Source of the DNA: DASXRC01 sp036506795
Lineage (GTDB): Bacteria > Actinomycetota > Actinomycetes > Mycobacteriales > Micromonosporaceae
Assembly (NCBI GenBank): GCA_036506795.1
Contig: DASXRC010000128.1
Coordinates: forward strand, 1 to 8,962
DNA: 8,962 bases
Reading direction: 5' to 3'
The notes beneath the pieces are model-generated. The model saw nothing but the letters and a program-made list of their open reading frames with translations, ran no database searches and was not told the DNA's origin. Position numbers and translations under genes: made by a program. Every line of letters starts with the position of its first letter. Within the stretch, counting starts at the first letter, position 1. Shown here piece after piece: positions 7,848 to 8,962 of the stretch.

Positions 7848-8465
7848 TCAGTCGGCCGTGGCGGTGGCGTACTGCGGGCGACCGGTGGGCCGGTAGACCT
7901 GGATCGTGACCCCCTTCGGGGTGGTCCGGGATTCGACCAGTTCGAGCGCTGTGTCCGGGCCGGTGTCGGGGAACAGCCGCGTGCCCTGGCCGACGACCAC
8001 CGGGACGGTGAGCAGGGTGATCTCGTCGACGAGCTGGTTGGCGAACAGCCAGCGGACAAGGTTGCCGCTGCCGTGCACTTGCAGCTCACCTGTCGGCTTG
8101 GCTTTCAGCTCGCCGATGGCCGCCGCGACGTCACCGGAGAGGACGGTCGTGTTCGCCCACCGCGGGTCGGTGAGCGTGGTCGATGCCACGTACTTGGGCT
8201 GCGTGTTCAACGCCACCGCGATCGGGTGGGCACGTAGATCCTCCATTGCTCCCCAGGAGCCGGCGAAGATCTCGTAGGTCCGCCGGCCGAACAGGAACGC
8301 GTCGGCGCGTTGGTAGACCTGGTTGAGAAACGTCGTGGCCTCGTCGTCGAACAGCGACGTGACCCATCCGCCGCGCTCGAATCCGCCCCTGCGGTCCTCG
8401 TCCGGCGCGCCGAGTCCCTGCATCACTCCGTCGACGGAGACGATCGTGATGGTCGTCAGCTTCAC
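7848..8465 (-). CDS. Dihydrofolate reductase family protein (RibD C-terminal-like)
   Basis: A 205-residue protein starting at GTG 8465-8463, with AAAGGAG (8477-8471) five bases ahead. It has the RibD C-terminal / YyaP-type fold: TIVSVDGVMQGLG at the N-terminus, FLFGRRTYEIFAGSW (about 58-72), then VHGSGNLVRWLFANQLVDEITLLTVPVVVGQGTRLF (about 129-164), the usual nucleotide-binding and closing motifs. Such proteins are probable NADPH-dependent reductases of unknown substrate; they are not the folate enzyme FolA. Length is normal for the family. It follows the SRPBCC-type gene by 43 bases and is probably co-transcribed with it. SRPBCC plus DHFR-like pairs often stand behind an ArsR-type regulator in actinobacteria, so such a gene may lie just beyond the right edge. 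Its stop abuts the hydrolase remnant. Confidence 0.9.
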   Translation of the reverse strand: MKLTTITIVSVDGVMQGLGAPDEDRRGGFERGGWVTSLFDDEATTFLNQVYQRADAFLFGRRTYEIFAGSWGAMEDLRAHPIAVALNTQPKYVASTTLTDPRWANTTVLSGDVAAAIGELKAKPTGELQVHGSGNLVRWLFANQLVDEITLLTVPVVVGQGTRLFPDTGPDTALELVESRTTPKGVTIQVYRPTGRPQYATATAD

Positions 8466-8470
8466 GGCAG

Positions 8471-8477
8471 CTCCTTT
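8471..8477 (-). promoter_or_regulatory. Ribosome binding site of the DHFR-like gene
   Basis: AAAGGAG on the minus strand lies five bases before the GTG at 8465 and supports this start. Confidence 0.75.
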
Positions 8478-8508
8478 CTCGATGGTCGTTAGCTTGGATC
8501 TGGTTGCC

Positions 8509-8961
8509 TCAACCGGTTTCAGCCAAGATCTCGTCGATCTGACCGACGGCCAGCCTCAGGCCCTCCTCGGTGCCCATGGCGGTCAGCAGCTGCTCCATGG
8601 CCTCGACGGTCGGGAACTCGTTCTCGATCGACATCCGGGTCCTGCCGCCGGCGATCTCCTGGATGCTCACCCGCGCGGTCGTCACCGGGAGCTCGGCGTT
8701 CGGCGTGCCGTCCTCGTTCGCGAAGCCATCGCGGAAGACGAGCTTATGTGGAGGCTAGACCTCGTCGACCTCCCAGTATCCGCGGGGCTGATCGCCCTCG
8801 GGGCCGGTCATGTGGTATTCCACGCGGCCGCCGGGACGCAGGTCGTGAGCATCGACCGTCGCAGGGTAGGTCGGCGGCCCCCACCAGCGCTCGAGCTGGC
8901 GGGGATCGGCCCAGAGCTGCCAGACCCGCTCCGGCGACGCGTCGAACTCGGCCTCCAGCGT
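8509..8961 (-). pseudogene. SRPBCC/AHSA1-type gene interrupted by an in-frame TAG (5' end off the window)
   Basis: One continuous minus-strand frame gives 68 residues, then TAG (8757-8755), then 81 residues to TGA 8511-8509. The first part reads TLEAEFDASPERVWQLWADPRQLERWWGPPTYPATV, then GGRVEYHMTGPEGDQPRGYWEVDEV. After the stop it continues in frame with PPHKLVFRDGFANEDGTPN, then TRMSIENEFPTVEAMEQLL and GLRLAVGQIDEIL. Both parts belong to one AHSA1-like START/SRPBCC domain, a ligand-binding fold. The TAG sits where relatives usually have an acidic residue before PP, so a single GAG-to-TAG change explains it. Only about a dozen N-terminal residues should be missing beyond the right edge. It precedes the DHFR-like gene by 43 bases. 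It is either a young pseudogene, a sequencing error or, less likely, a readthrough gene. Confidence 0.85.
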
Positions 8962-8962
8962 C

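Overview
This 8,962-base window looks like chromosomal DNA from a high-GC actinobacterium. Codon third positions are mostly G or C, GTG starts are common, and several proteins belong to families typical of Actinomycetes: an SCO6745-family protein, a DUF4349 lipoprotein and an actinobacterial RKPTxAAWLVN coiled-coil protein. I cannot name a genus. Apart from a fragment at the left edge and the DUF4349 gene, everything recognisable is on the minus strand. I see no tRNA, rRNA, CRISPR array, insertion sequence or phage gene.

Left part (1-3757). The C-terminal tail of a probable alpha/beta hydrolase enters from the left edge. It faces a three-gene minus-strand set: MBL-fold metallo-hydrolase, then a coiled-coil protein of unknown function, then an SCO6745-family protein. 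The last two overlap by four bases (ATGA). The MBL gene is divergent from a DUF4349 lipoprotein gene across 127 bases. The DUF4349 gene converges on an M20 amidohydrolase gene, with a possible bidirectional hairpin between them.

Middle part (3758-7613). The M20 amidohydrolase gene is preceded by a 666-base gene-free stretch. That stretch holds two dyads around a possible promoter and a three-copy 19-base repeat, two copies of which form a perfect inverted pair just downstream of the next gene. That gene is a stand-alone catalytic large subunit of an adenosylcobalamin-dependent acyl-CoA mutase. It keeps the methylmalonyl-type Tyr/Arg/His set and has no B12-binding domain. A TACGAT box seven bases before its ATG suggests a leaderless mRNA. 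Behind it lies a gene-free stretch with three related CCA-N8-TGG dyads.

Right part (7614-8962). An SRPBCC/AHSA1-type gene, cut by an in-frame TAG, precedes a dihydrofolate-reductase-like (RibD C-terminal fold) gene. Directly after that gene's stop codon, in the same reading frame, is the startless C-terminal remnant of an HSL-type alpha/beta hydrolase. This end looks like a decaying or rearranged accessory locus.

No clearly new multi-gene system is visible. The items most worth checking are the two repeat or dyad arrays in the gene-free stretches, the broken genes at the right end and the mutase subunit with no local partner.
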